From Chitinophagaceae bacterium (GTDB taxonomy: Bacteria; Bacteroidota; Bacteroidia; Chitinophagales; Chitinophagaceae): 44,162 nt of DNA. Positions within the stretch are counted from its first letter, which is position 1, and the number at the start of each line of letters is the position of its first letter. The notes beneath the pieces are model-generated. The model ran no database searches. It was not told where the DNA came from and saw only the letters and a program-made list of their open reading frames with translations. The stretch covers positions 1-44,162 of the forward strand of contig JAQBNK010000070.1 in assembly GCA_028288595.1 (NCBI GenBank). Reading direction: 5' to 3'. A program made the position numbers and the translations under genes. This document shows positions 43,459-44,162 of the stretch, piece by piece.

Positions 43459-44162
43459 ATGTCTGCACGGAAATTTTTCTTGTTTTTTTTATGTTTCTGT
43501 TTTTCAATCCGGTCAATTGCTCAAACGGGAGTGAGTATTACGGGGCAGGTAACTGATCAAAATAATCAACCCATAGAATTTGCGAATGTTTTGCTGATCA
43601 AAACTGCTGATAGCAGCCAGGTGAAAGCTGTTGTTACAGACAAAAAAGGAAAATTTACTATCGCTGCAGTAATGCCGGCCGCGTATGTTTTGCGTTGTAG
43701 TTATATAGGCAGCCAGCCCGAATTGAGTCAGCCATTTACTATTACAGATGGTCAGAGGGTGTATCGTGTTGAAACAATAGTTCTTGCGGCAGTAACTAAA
43801 CAACTGGATAACGTAACGGTTAGCGGAAAGAAGTCAACATTAAATACCTCTATAGATAGAAAAGTATATAATGTTGACCAGGATATTATGAGTAAATCCG
43901 GTTCGGTAAGTGATATTCTAAAAAATATTCCCTCCGTTGAGGTGGACATTGAAGGACAGGTTAGTCTTCGCGGATCGGCAGATGTTATGATCCTCATTAA
44001 TGGTAAACCTTCGCCATTAATGGGCAAAACGAGAGCGGAAGTATTACAACAGCTTCCCGCAAATTCAATAGAAAGAATTGAAGTGATTACAAATCCTTCT
44101 GCACGTTATCGTCCAGACGGAACCTCCGGCATTATTAATATTGTGCTGAAGAAAAATATAAA
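43459..44162 (+). CDS. TonB-dependent receptor, outer-membrane beta-barrel family (5' part)
   Basis: The frame from ATG 43459 is open to the right edge (234 codons), so the 3' end is missing. A signal peptide is seen (LFFLCFCFSIRSIAQ). A CarboxypepD_reg-like domain follows (VSITGQVTDQNNQPIEFANV), then a plug domain with DVMILINGKPSPLMG, SIERIEVITNPSARYRPDGT and SGIINIVLKKN. It belongs to the Bacteroidota outer-membrane beta-barrel protein group with a TonB-type plug. The ligand is unknown. It is not SusC-like in its N-terminal sequence, and no SusD gene is visible in the window. Confidence 0.9.
   Translation, partial: MSARKFFLFFLCFCFSIRSIAQTGVSITGQVTDQNNQPIEFANVLLIKTADSSQVKAVVTDKKGKFTIAAVMPAAYVLRCSYIGSQPELSQPFTITDGQRVYRVETIVLAAVTKQLDNVTVSGKKSTLNTSIDRKVYNVDQDIMSKSGSVSDILKNIPSVEVDIEGQVSLRGSADVMILINGKPSPLMGKTRAEVLQQLPANSIERIEVITNPSARYRPDGTSGIINIVLKKNI

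Overview
The window is chromosomal DNA of a Bacteroidota bacterium, most likely Chitinophagaceae or a close relative. The evidence is AT-rich DNA, several -7 promoter elements of the Bacteroidota form TAnnTTTG (before mqnE, trxA, fbaB, parE and two response regulators), a type IX secretion (T9SS) C-terminal sorting domain, a TonB-dependent receptor with a carboxypeptidase-regulatory-like N-terminus, a futalosine-pathway menaquinone gene, and topoisomerase IV genes in a Bacteroidota-style cluster. No rRNA, tRNA, CRISPR array, phage or insertion sequence was recognised. The gene set is mostly housekeeping plus signalling.

Layout. 1-327: the 3' end of a small helical Bacteroidota protein, cut by an in-frame TGA. 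327-678: gene-free, holding a degenerate 21-bp tandem repeat and a direct repeat. 679-6635 (minus strand): mqnE, a T9SS-type M43 metalloprotease split by an in-frame TAA, and a CNT-family nucleoside transporter. 6842-7766 (minus): thioredoxin and a single-domain response regulator. 7919-14225 (plus): a tight four-gene unit made of an E1-like/nitroreductase fusion (Rv1355c/MoeY type), a GNAT-fold enzyme, a 7TMR-DISM sensor histidine kinase and a REC-histidine kinase. The response regulator facing it (7302-7766) is a paralogue of the REC domain at the far end of the unit. I consider this two-enzyme plus sensor plus regulator locus the best candidate for an undescribed small-molecule signalling system. 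14178-17846 (minus): dnaE. 18022-22901: NlpC/P60 lipoprotein, M1 peptidase, oligopeptide-binding lipoprotein and MsrA. 23072-26037: PPC/DUF296 protein, MutS2-like ATPase without an Smr domain, and a response regulator. 26024-27502 (minus): YkgJ-type cysteine-cluster protein and a membrane-anchored transglutaminase-like protein. 27708-33562 (plus): parE, a DUF1835 protein, a VOC protein and parC. 33658-37099: TPR protein, smpB, accD and fbaB. 37279-40438: two kinase-fold proteins (one unnamed, one DUF2252) flanking a periplasmic-binding-fold protein that has no signal peptide. 40504-44162: cystathionine beta-synthase-type enzyme, GH16 glucanase, PepSY-like lipoprotein, and the start of a TonB-dependent receptor running off the right edge.

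Between genes there is a striking set of inverted or reiterated repeats built from short repeated words. At least eight sites are seen, several fitting exactly between two stop codons, and two word families occur twice each. They look like bidirectional terminators, or a class of small intergenic element. Two otherwise intact reading frames carry single in-frame stops (TGA at 252, TAA at 2585), which are either real decay or assembly errors.
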